Shown: positions 1 through 5,598 of the stretch, piece after piece
How positions within the stretch are numbered: position 1 is the first letter of the stretch
Layout: every line of letters begins with the position of its first letter
Source: JAEHDI01 sp035455185
Lineage (GTDB): Bacteria > Acidobacteriota > Terriglobia > Bryobacterales > Bryobacteraceae
Assembly (NCBI GenBank): GCA_035455185.1
Contig: DATIFQ010000085.1
Location: forward strand, 1-8,711
Direction of reading: 5' to 3'
DNA: 8,711 bases
Position numbers and translations under genes: made by a program
Notes under the pieces: generated by a model
Databases searched by the model: none
What the model was told of the DNA's origin: nothing
What the model saw: only the letters and a program-made list of their open reading frames with translations

Positions 1-41
1 GGAGAGGCGGCAACACATGCCGTGGTATAGTCCGTAGCGTC

Positions 42-683
42 ATGCGAGACACGGTGATGAGGCCGGCGTTGATTCTCATGCTTGCGTCGGCGTTTTGCGT
101 TGCCGCGGCCGGGGAATGGCAATCCCTCTTTGACGGCAAAACGCTGGAGGGGTGGCGGGAGACGCCGTTCACGGGACGCGGCCAGGTCCGGGTGGAGAAT
201 GGAACCATCCTGCTCGGACGCGGCAAGCCCATGACCGGCGTCACGTGGGCCGGTTCGTTACCGAAGTCCGGCTATGAGGTCCGTTTCGAAGGAGCACGGC
301 TCGAAGGCAACGATTTCTTCGCCAGCCTCACATTTCCCGTCGAAGATTCGTTTTGCACCTGGGTGACCGGCGGATGGGGCGGCGATATCGTCGGACTCTC
401 CAGCCTGGACGGATGGGATGCATCGGACAACGAAACGCGAACCTACTTCAACTTTGAGAACGGCCGTTGGTATGCGCTGCGCCTACAAGTGACCGCGGAC
501 CGGATCATGGCCTGGATCGACGAGCGGCGGGTCATCAACGTCGAGATCCGAGGCCGATCAATCGGTCTTCGATACGGTGAGACCAAACTATCCGTGCCCT
601 TCGGCTTTGCCTCGTACGCAACGGCGGGAGCGTTGCGGAAAATCGAATATCGCCTGTTGCCGGAGTCCGGGGCAGCGCGTTGA
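42..683 (+). CDS. Secreted DUF1080 / 3-keto-disaccharide hydrolase-like protein
   Basis: 213 residues. The protein starts with a hydrophobic signal peptide (about residues 6-23, ending in Ala-Ala-Ala before GEW), so it is probably exported. It continues with the family opening SLFDGKTLEGW (28-38), an early beta strand with VENGTILL, and a closing segment GFASY...LRKIEYRLLP, which is the usual concanavalin-like DUF1080 layout. Members of this family cleave or hydrate 3-keto-glycosides made by Gfo/Idh/MocA-type oxidoreductases, and such an oxidoreductase lies 430 bp downstream on the other strand. The start is uncertain: ATG 42, GTG 54 and ATG 57 are all in frame, none has a clear Shine-Dalgarno, and the signal peptide fits best from residue 6. 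A TATAGT at 26-31 could be a -10 box but has no good -35. The stop codon overlaps the first codon of the transposase remnant. The family call is secure; the substrate is unknown. Confidence 0.88.
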   Translation: MRDTVMRPALILMLASAFCVAAAGEWQSLFDGKTLEGWRETPFTGRGQVRVENGTILLGRGKPMTGVTWAGSLPKSGYEVRFEGARLEGNDFFASLTFPVEDSFCTWVTGGWGGDIVGLSSLDGWDASDNETRTYFNFENGRWYALRLQVTADRIMAWIDERRVINVEIRGRSIGLRYGETKLSVPFGFASYATAGALRKIEYRLLPESGAAR

Positions 684-1002
684 AAAAACCTGAACTGGGG
701 GCATTTGTCCTCATGGCCAACCACGTGCACGTTCTGCTGCTGCCCCAGATTGCCCCCAGCCAGTTGCTGAAATCGCTCAAAGGGTACACGGCCCGGGAGG
801 CGAACCGTCTGTTGGGCAGAACGGGGGGCACCCTTCTGGCAACGCGAATCGTACGATCATTGGGTGCGCGATCCAGCGGAGTGGACACGGATTGCCGCGT
901 ATATCGAGGACAACCCAGTGAAAGCCGGACTGGTCTCGCGGGCCGAAGAATATCGCTGGTCCAGTGCGCACGAGAGATGGCGACTGCGGCTCAGCGCCAC
1001 AG

Positions 1003-1024
1003 GAGCCGACAGGGGTGTCGGCTC
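1003..1024. repeat. Perfect 9-bp inverted repeat (hairpin 1 of a tandem pair)
   Basis: GAGCCGACA (1003-1011), loop GGGG, TGTCGGCTC (1016-1024): a perfect 9-bp stem with a four-base loop. It lies in the last codons of the transposase remnant and is followed after one base by a second hairpin. Y1 transposases of the IS200 and RAYT type recognise short hairpins of this kind, so it could be a REP-like or element-end structure. There is no T tract, so an intrinsic terminator is unlikely. Confidence 0.6.
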
Positions 1025-1025
1025 G

Positions 1026-1043
1026 GCACGCACCAGTGCGTGC
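1026..1043. repeat. Perfect 8-bp inverted repeat (hairpin 2 of a tandem pair)
   Basis: GCACGCAC (1026-1033), CA, GTGCGTGC (1036-1043). The practical fold is a 7-bp stem with a CCAG loop. It directly follows hairpin 1, a paired arrangement like the two palindromes of a BIME unit beside a RAYT gene. That role is an inference from position. Confidence 0.5.
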
Positions 1044-1112
1044 GCCACGATCGAGAATCCGGACGCCTTAAGTTAGCGCATGTGGGTCTGGAGACCTACC
1101 CTACGTCAAGCG

Positions 1113-2723
1113 CTAGCCGTTCAGCGTCCAGTTGGCCCGGTACTCACGCTTGAGATAGTCGTTGGCTTCCTGCGCATTGGTCACCCGTCCGGTGGCGCCG
1201 TCGTACTCGAGCCGTTTGCCGACGCGGTGCGCCACCAGACCGAGGAGCATCTGCTCCATCATCGTGCCGGAGTAGTCAAAGTCGCAGTGCGTCTTGCTGC
1301 TGGTGCCGTTTACAACCCTGTCGTTCTTTCCTTTGCAGGCGTCGATCCACTCCAACTGGAAAACGTCTGCCTGGCCACCCGGGGTCCGGCCTGCCTTCTC
1401 GGCGGCGAGAATGGCGTCGACAGCGGGGTTAGGAAGCCCGAGAGCCGGTGGAATTCCGCCCTCCAGAAACTGGATCGTTGGGAAACCACTCGGACCGACT
1501 TCGGCGCTCGGCATTGCCGTCATGCCGCGCGGCAGCGGGGGAGCAGCGGCGCGCTGTGCGGCCGGGGGGCGCCGGGCGGGCCGCGGAGGCGCCTGCGTCA
1601 CCTGCCCGGTGCCGCGGATCAGCGGCAAAAGCTGTTCCTTCGTGCGGCGCTTGTAATACGTCAGATCGCCATCGTCGTTGTTGGGGATGATTACCCGGGT
1701 GGTGAAATCGGCGAGAATGCTGCCCTTCGTGCCCTCGAAGATCGCTCCGTTCCCGATGCTCTCCACGTCGATGTAGCCCTTGGGCGCCTCGGGCTTCAGA
1801 CCGCCCTGATACCAGACCACGGTGACCGGCCCGCGCCAGGCGTTGGCGGGGTGTTCGAAGCTGGCCTTCAACCGAACGGGGGTGATGTTGGGATCGTATT
1901 TGTCGGTGACTTCCTGGTCGACCTCAACAGCCGTTGGGGCGCCGGCGTCGATCGCGTTCCAGACCAGATCCATCGTGTGGGCGCCCATATCGCCCATCTG
2001 GCCGACGCCGAAATCCCGGTACATATTCCAGAACAAGCAATTCAGGCCGTTCGAACCGCCGAAATACTGCGGGCTGTAAGGATGGTACGGCGACGGTCCG
2101 ATCCATTGCTCGTAGTGGAGGAACGACGGCGGCATGCCCTCGCCCGCCGGGTACCCTGGCCGCGGCAGTTTTCGGCTGTCCCAGCTATGGATGGTCTTCA
2201 GCTCGCCGATAGCGCCGTCGAGAATCAACTCGCGCACGCGTTCGAAATTCGGGTACGCGTGCCGCTGGGTGCCATGCTGTGTTGCCAGCTTGACCTTCCG
2301 CTTCAGGTAGTTTGCGCGGACCGTGCGCACCTCTTCGACGCTGATGCCGAGGGGCTTCTCGCAGAAGACATGCATGTTGCGATTCAAGGCCCAGTTGGCA
2401 ATGAAGGCGTGGTGATGATCGGCGGTGCAGATAATTACAGCCTCAACGTCCTTCTGATCGAGAAGCCTGCGCCAGTCCCAGTATGTTTTGGCCTTCGGGA
2501 AGATCTGGACGGCTTCCTTGAGGCGGAGGTCGTTGATGTCGCACAGGGCCACGACATTCTCGTTCCTCATCGTGTTGTAGTGCGCGGTTCCGCGGCCCCA
2601 CACGCCGATGAGTGCGATGTTCAGCCTGTTGCTGGGGGCGTTCTGGCCTCTCAGGGTGCCGCTCTTCAGAATCGTCAATCCCGCGGAGGCGGCCGCGGAC
2701 TTCAGCAGATCACGTCGTTGCAT
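1113..2723 (-). CDS. Tat-exported Gfo/Idh/MocA family oxidoreductase
   Basis: 536 residues. The N-terminus has a twin-arginine pattern (RRDLLK, residues 3-8) followed by a weakly hydrophobic stretch, so export in folded form with cofactor is likely. The Rossmann domain starts at LNIALIG (34-40). Asp62 ends the second strand (favouring NAD), and the family Glu-Lys-Pro is at 122-124. The C-terminal alpha/beta part contains GDMGAHTMDLVWNAI. Family members oxidise or reduce sugars and polyols with NAD(P); the secreted ones in this group often accompany DUF1080 proteins. Two oddities: the nucleotide loop is G40-V-W-G-R-G45, with Trp where the second Gly of GxGxxG is expected, and a Pro/Ala/Arg-rich insert sits at about 372-400. 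The start is well supported by AGGAGG (2732-2737), 8 nt upstream. It is divergent from the PIG-L gene across a gap of 82 bp. Confidence 0.92.
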   Translation of the reverse strand: MQRRDLLKSAAASAGLTILKSGTLRGQNAPSNRLNIALIGVWGRGTAHYNTMRNENVVALCDINDLRLKEAVQIFPKAKTYWDWRRLLDQKDVEAVIICTADHHHAFIANWALNRNMHVFCEKPLGISVEEVRTVRANYLKRKVKLATQHGTQRHAYPNFERVRELILDGAIGELKTIHSWDSRKLPRPGYPAGEGMPPSFLHYEQWIGPSPYHPYSPQYFGGSNGLNCLFWNMYRDFGVGQMGDMGAHTMDLVWNAIDAGAPTAVEVDQEVTDKYDPNITPVRLKASFEHPANAWRGPVTVVWYQGGLKPEAPKGYIDVESIGNGAIFEGTKGSILADFTTRVIIPNNDDGDLTYYKRRTKEQLLPLIRGTGQVTQAPPRPARRPPAAQRAAAPPLPRGMTAMPSAEVGPSGFPTIQFLEGGIPPALGLPNPAVDAILAAEKAGRTPGGQADVFQLEWIDACKGKNDRVVNGTSSKTHCDFDYSGTMMEQMLLGLVAHRVGKRLEYDGATGRVTNAQEANDYLKREYRANWTLNG

Positions 2724-2731
2724 TGCACAGT

Positions 2732-2737
2732 CCTCCT
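2732..2737 (-). promoter_or_regulatory. Shine-Dalgarno of the Gfo/Idh/MocA gene
   Basis: A perfect AGGAGG on the minus strand, 8 nt before ATG 2723, fixes the start codon and keeps the whole Tat signal in the protein. Confidence 0.85.
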
Positions 2738-2754
2738 GAACATACTATCGGAGC

Positions 2755-2784
2755 TTGACAGAAGATGGGGAGACGTGAGTTGAT
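2755..2784 (+). promoter_or_regulatory. Possible sigma70-type promoter for the PIG-L gene
   Basis: A consensus -35 TTGACA is at 2755-2760 in the divergent intergenic region. The best -10 at a suitable distance is GTTGAT (2779-2784, spacer 18), which matches only three of six positions. Transcription would begin just before the ribosome site at 2793. The -35 is striking, the -10 is poor, so this is tentative. Confidence 0.3.
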
Positions 2785-2805
2785 GTGCGGCGGGAGGGAA
2801 ATGGA

Positions 2806-3564
2806 ATGACGCGTCGCGAGTTTGTGGCCGCCGGGGCAGCCGGGGCTGCAACAGTGGCAGAGGCGGGCGCCCAGGCGGGACGGCCGGCGCCGAGGATTCT
2901 GGCAGTCAGCGCTCACCCGGCCGATTTCTGTTCGAGGGCAGGCGGCACGCTGATCAAGCACGTGCGTGCGGGATCGAAGGCGAAAGTGATCTGGCTCACA
3001 CAAGGCGAGTCCGACGAAAGCGACTTTTTGATCAAACAGCGGCCCGGCATCTCCGTCGCGGAAGTGCGCCGCGTTCGCGAAAAAGAGGCGTTTGCGTGCG
3101 CGGAAATCATCGGCGCCGAGGGAAAAATGTTCGGGTTCGGCGACGGCCCGCTGCTCATGACTCCTGAGCGAATGGAGATGCTGGTGCGGGAAATCGCGGA
3201 CTTCAAGCCCGACCTGATTCTCACGCACTGGAAGGATGAACTCACCTACCCGACCCACTGGCGAACGTCGCGCAGCGTGATTGAAGCGGCGCAGATGGCG
3301 CGGGTGTCCTGGGACATCCGGTTCTTCGAGCCGAATATCGGCACCGCGTCGCGGGTGGGATTCGTGCCGGATCACTACGTGGATATCAGCGAGGTCTTCG
3401 AGCGCAAGGTGGAGGCATTGAAGACGCTCGCCGCACAGCCCCGGCTCGTTTCCGACTACACGGCCTGCAACCGCTGGCGCGGTATCGAGTGCGGCCGGCA
3501 GTACGCCGAGGCGTTCGTGCGCTGGGCGCCGAAGCCGCCGGTGTACGAGTTGCTGGGTGCGTAA
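2806..3564 (+). CDS. Tat-exported PIG-L (LmbE-like) family protein with altered active site
   Basis: 252 residues from ATG 2806, chosen because GGAGGG (2793-2798) lies 7 nt upstream and the Tat motif TRREF then sits at residues 2-6; a GTG at 2785 would add seven residues. After the Ala-rich signal the PIG-L fold begins: RILAVSAHPADF...AGGTL (30-49), VIWLTQGESDES (61-72), R88 and R91/E92 of the usual arginine helix, and DLILTHWKDELTYPTH (136-151). The family are zinc-dependent N-acetylglucosaminyl deacetylases, with MshB as the reference. The zinc ligands are kept (His37, Asp40, His151). The catalytic Asp of the HPDD motif is Ala39, and the first His of the HPDH motif is Tyr148. It may bind sugar without classical deacetylation, or belong to a variant subgroup with another mechanism. 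Family is firm; activity is not. Confidence 0.9.
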   Translation: MTRREFVAAGAAGAATVAEAGAQAGRPAPRILAVSAHPADFCSRAGGTLIKHVRAGSKAKVIWLTQGESDESDFLIKQRPGISVAEVRRVREKEAFACAEIIGAEGKMFGFGDGPLLMTPERMEMLVREIADFKPDLILTHWKDELTYPTHWRTSRSVIEAAQMARVSWDIRFFEPNIGTASRVGFVPDHYVDISEVFERKVEALKTLAAQPRLVSDYTACNRWRGIECGRQYAEAFVRWAPKPPVYELLGA

Positions 3565-3576
3565 AGGCAAAACCCT

Positions 3577-3624
3577 GGGACAGACACCAATTTCGCAAAC
3601 GCATCGAAATTTGGAGTCAGTCCC
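3577..3624. repeat. Long imperfect palindrome between convergent genes
   Basis: Left arm GGGACAGACACCAATTTCG (3577-3595) pairs with right arm CGAAATTTGGAGTCAGTCCC (3605-3624), with two mismatches and one bulged base, around a 9-nt loop. It starts 12 nt after the PIG-L stop and ends 19 nt before the end of the convergent membrane-protein gene. It could act as a two-way transcription barrier, although neither side has a T tract. From memory, GGGACAGACACC-type palindromes recur in many environmental genomes near Y1 transposases; this cannot be checked here. Confidence 0.7.
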
Positions 3625-3643
3625 GGATTCTGCACAACCGAAC

Positions 3644-4255
3644 TCAGCCGGTGGGCAATGCGCTGCCGGCCATGCGATGGGTGGCCCCCCGCAGACTAAT
3701 CAGGCCCAGCCCCAACATGCAGATTGCGCTGAAAGCAAAGTAAGAGCTCAGCCAAAGAAAGAGTGATTCAGGTTGTACCAGTTCGATCCAGCGAAACCCC
3801 AAAGCAAGAAATGCCAAAGCAAAACCAACCGAGGCCGCTCCAGCCAGGCTAAGAAACCACTTGTCCGGAACCTGATGGCGCAGGGTTAGCGCGGTCGCCA
3901 GTGCAAAAATACCGAAGCTCACTGCCATCACGACGAGCAGGAGCGCGAACGTGCGAAAGTCCAGTCTTCTGTCTGTCCAAAAGCAGAGCAGTCCGAATGC
4001 GCTAAGAGCAAGGCCATTCAGCACCAGAAGCCAGGATTTGCCCTTTCTGGAATTCCAAATGCCCGCTGCGACCGTGCAAACTCCTGCCGCCAGTGCGACT
4101 TTACCCAGAAACACGGCCGTGCTCTTCACCGCGAATGTACGCAAAGTCAGGGCGCCATCAGGGTCCTGCATGAGAAGGTTCACGACCGATATGATCGCGT
4201 CAAGAACGCCGCACAATGCCAGTAACCACCAGCTCTTCATGAACGTTTGGATCAT
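3644..4255 (-). CDS. HdeD-like (DUF308) six-helix membrane protein
   Basis: 203 residues from ATG 4255; upstream in-frame starts reach GTG 4282 and a downstream ATG lies at 4240. ATG 4255 has a weak GGGGGTG just ahead. Six hydrophobic segments are visible at about 8-28, 45-68, 73-92, 99-124, 132-154 and 165-190, arranged as three hairpins, with Trp-Trp-Leu before the first helix. That layout matches the HdeD/DUF308 family of small inner-membrane proteins, some linked to acid stress in enterobacteria; the role here is unknown. GC content is about 55 %, clearly lower than the flanking genes (about 62-67 %), suggesting separate acquisition or weaker selection. It is a single gene, convergent with the PIG-L gene, and its upstream region abuts the end of the BON gene. 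The fold call is moderate and the function is open. Confidence 0.7.
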   Translation of the reverse strand: MIQTFMKSWWLLALCGVLDAIISVVNLLMQDPDGALTLRTFAVKSTAVFLGKVALAAGVCTVAAGIWNSRKGKSWLLVLNGLALSAFGLLCFWTDRRLDFRTFALLLVVMAVSFGIFALATALTLRHQVPDKWFLSLAGAASVGFALAFLALGFRWIELVQPESLFLWLSSYFAFSAICMLGLGLISLRGATHRMAGSALPTG

Positions 4256-4308
4256 GCGCACCCCCAGATCGTGATCCAGCACTACTTGGGCGGGAGGCCT
4301 CTGTCCTA

Positions 4309-4314
4309 ATCATA
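4309..4314 (-). promoter_or_regulatory. Possible -10 box for the DUF308 gene
   Basis: TATGAT on the minus strand matches five of six -10 positions and lies 53 nt before ATG 4255. No recognisable -35 is found 16-18 bp further up, so support is weak. Confidence 0.25.
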
Positions 4315-4379
4315 GTACTGCGACGCGGGATCTCCCGGCGGAACGAGAAACGCCGTGTCCCCGTTTTTCCCGCGGAGAA

Positions 4380-4670
4380 TCAGTAGGGCTCGACGCGGAG
4401 TTCGTTGACGACGCTCTTGACGCCCTTGACCTTCTTGGTGATACGTTCGGCTCTGCGCTTTTGCTTCTCCTCGCGGACCTTACCGCGGAGGGTGACGACG
4501 CCGTCCTTAACGTCGACTTCGAAGCCGCCGCCTTTCACGACGGAGTCGGCGGCCAGCTTGCGGCGGACCTCGTCGTAGATACGGTCGTCGGAAGAACCCG
4601 TCTGCGCAAACAACGCCGGGCAGGAGAACGCTACAACGCTCAGAATAAGAACAATCGAAAGGAATCTCAT
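4380..4670 (-). CDS. Small secreted BON-domain protein
   Basis: 96 residues. A signal peptide covers about residues 1-22 (MRFLSIVLILSVVAFSCPALFA, with probable cleavage before Gln23). One BON domain fills the rest (about 28-94), with the typical closing pattern: DVKDGVVTLRGKV, then a basic helix rich in Lys/Arg, then GVKSVVNELRV. BON domains are thought to bind phospholipid or other envelope surfaces; OsmY carries two, this protein only one. The ATG lies one base after the era stop, and the only ribosome-site-like sequence (GGGGTGG) is inside the era 3' end, so translation is probably coupled to era. It is the last gene of the minus-strand operon. A periplasmic or outer-envelope maintenance role is an inference. 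Confidence 0.88.
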   Translation of the reverse strand: MRFLSIVLILSVVAFSCPALFAQTGSSDDRIYDEVRRKLAADSVVKGGGFEVDVKDGVVTLRGKVREEKQKRRAERITKKVKGVKSVVNELRVEPY

Positions 4671-4671
4671 T

Positions 4672-5598
4672 TCATTCCACCCCGGTACCGGCCATAGAAC
4701 GCCAGTCTAACGCATCCAGGAAGCGCGGGTCCTCACGCCACTTGGGCCGCACTTTGACGTGCAGTTCCAGAAAGACTTTCCGGCCGAGGAGATTTTCCAT
4801 CTCCTCGCGTGCCAGAGTGCCGATTCTTTTCAGCATGGCGCCCTTGGCGCCGATGACGATCGCCTTCTGCCCCACCCGCTCTACGTAGATCGTGGCGGCG
4901 ATGCGTGTGACGCGTTCCTTCTCTTCCCAGTAGTCGATCAGGACGGCGACGGCGTGCGGCACTTCCTGCCGCGTCTCGTGGAGGATCTTTTCACGGACGA
5001 TCTCAGCGACCATGAAACGCTCTGGCTGGTCCGTTACGTGGTCCGGTGGAAAATAGGGCGGGCCAGGCGGAAGGCGCTTCACGATGCAGTCGCGGACAAC
5101 GTCCAGGCCGTCCCCGGTGAGTGCCGAAATTGGGATGTATTCCTCGAACTCGTGCGCGGCCTTGTACTGCTCAATCAGGGTGAGCAGCGGACCCTTGTCG
5201 TGGATGCGATCGATCTTGTTCAACAGAAGCAGCGCCGGGGTGCGGGCCTGCTTCACAAGTTCCACGGCCTTGCGGTCCGCGTCGGTGAACGGGCGCGTGG
5301 CGTCGGCAAGGTAGAGCAGCAGGTCGCGCTCGGCGAGAGCGGCGCGCACGGTTTCGAGCATACGCTGGTTGAACGCCGAATCCGGTTCGTGAATGCCTGG
5401 AGTATCGACAAAGATAATCTGCGCGCCAGGAAGGTTCAGCACGCCCTGGATGGAGGTGCGCGTGGTCTGCGGCTTCTCGGCGACGATCGCGACCTTCATC
5501 TGGACGAGCGTATTCAACAGCGTCGACTTGCCGGAGTTGGGACGCCCCAGGATGGAAACGAAGCCGGAGACAAAGCCGGCGGGCGCAGCTTCATTCAT
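4672..5598 (-). CDS. era: GTPase Era, 30S ribosomal subunit assembly factor
   Basis: 308 residues, close to the usual ~300. The GTPase domain shows G1 GRPNSGKS (18-25), G2 TTRT (45-48), G3 DTPG (65-68), G4 NKID (127-130) and G5 SAL (158-160). The C-terminal KH domain has its GxxG as GAKG (250-253) and ends in HVKVRPKWREDP, an Era signature. Era binds the 3' end of 16S rRNA and checks late 30S assembly at the inner membrane. Ser22 replaces the common Val in G1, which is a mild change. The start at ATG 5598 is set by GGAGGG 8 nt upstream and by homology; an open frame continues upstream but is antisense-like filler within the corC-like gene. It overlaps the end of the corC-like gene by 8 bp and is followed by the BON gene after one base. 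Confidence 0.97.
   Translation of the reverse strand: MNEAAPAGFVSGFVSILGRPNSGKSTLLNTLVQMKVAIVAEKPQTTRTSIQGVLNLPGAQIIFVDTPGIHEPDSAFNQRMLETVRAALAERDLLLYLADATRPFTDADRKAVELVKQARTPALLLLNKIDRIHDKGPLLTLIEQYKAAHEFEEYIPISALTGDGLDVVRDCIVKRLPPGPPYFPPDHVTDQPERFMVAEIVREKILHETRQEVPHAVAVLIDYWEEKERVTRIAATIYVERVGQKAIVIGAKGAMLKRIGTLAREEMENLLGRKVFLELHVKVRPKWREDPRFLDALDWRSMAGTGVE

Larger units (their letters stand above)
680..1076 (+). pseudogene. Truncated, frameshifted Y1 (REP-associated tyrosine) transposase remnant
   Basis: Two adjacent frames together make one Y1/RAYT transposase core. The first frame (680 to about 828) reads LGAFVLMANHVHVLLLP, holding the HUH metal-binding His-Val-His at 722-730, then SLKGYTAREANRLLGRTG. 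The second frame (about 829 to 1076) reads FWQRESYDHWVRDPAEW and YIEDNPVKAGLV, then YRWSSAHERW; the Tyr of SYDH (852-854) is the expected nucleophile. The switch lies at a run of six G (823-828). Removing one G restores a continuous RTGAPFWQ reading, which is what the family normally has. The N-terminal part that normally precedes the HUH strand is absent, and the remnant starts right at the DUF1080 stop, with TTG as its only nearby start. It is probably a dead fragment; a sequencing error in the G run would repair the frameshift but not the truncation. Confidence 0.82.

Noticed and set aside
26..31. TATAGT as a promoter -10 for the DUF1080 gene
   Set aside because: No -35 is visible at the right distance and the window begins too close to judge.
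1085..1096. GGTCT-GG-AGACC small palindrome between the transposase remnant and the Gfo gene end
   Set aside because: Five base pairs with a two-base loop is within chance expectation.
1080..2783. 567-codon open frame on +
   Set aside because: It is fully antisense to the Gfo/Idh/MocA gene, has no recognisable domain, and arises from high GC at third positions.
4326..4337. CGGGA-TC-TCCCG small palindrome after the BON gene
   Set aside because: The stem is short, the loop is only two bases, and no T tract follows on either strand, so it is not a convincing terminator.
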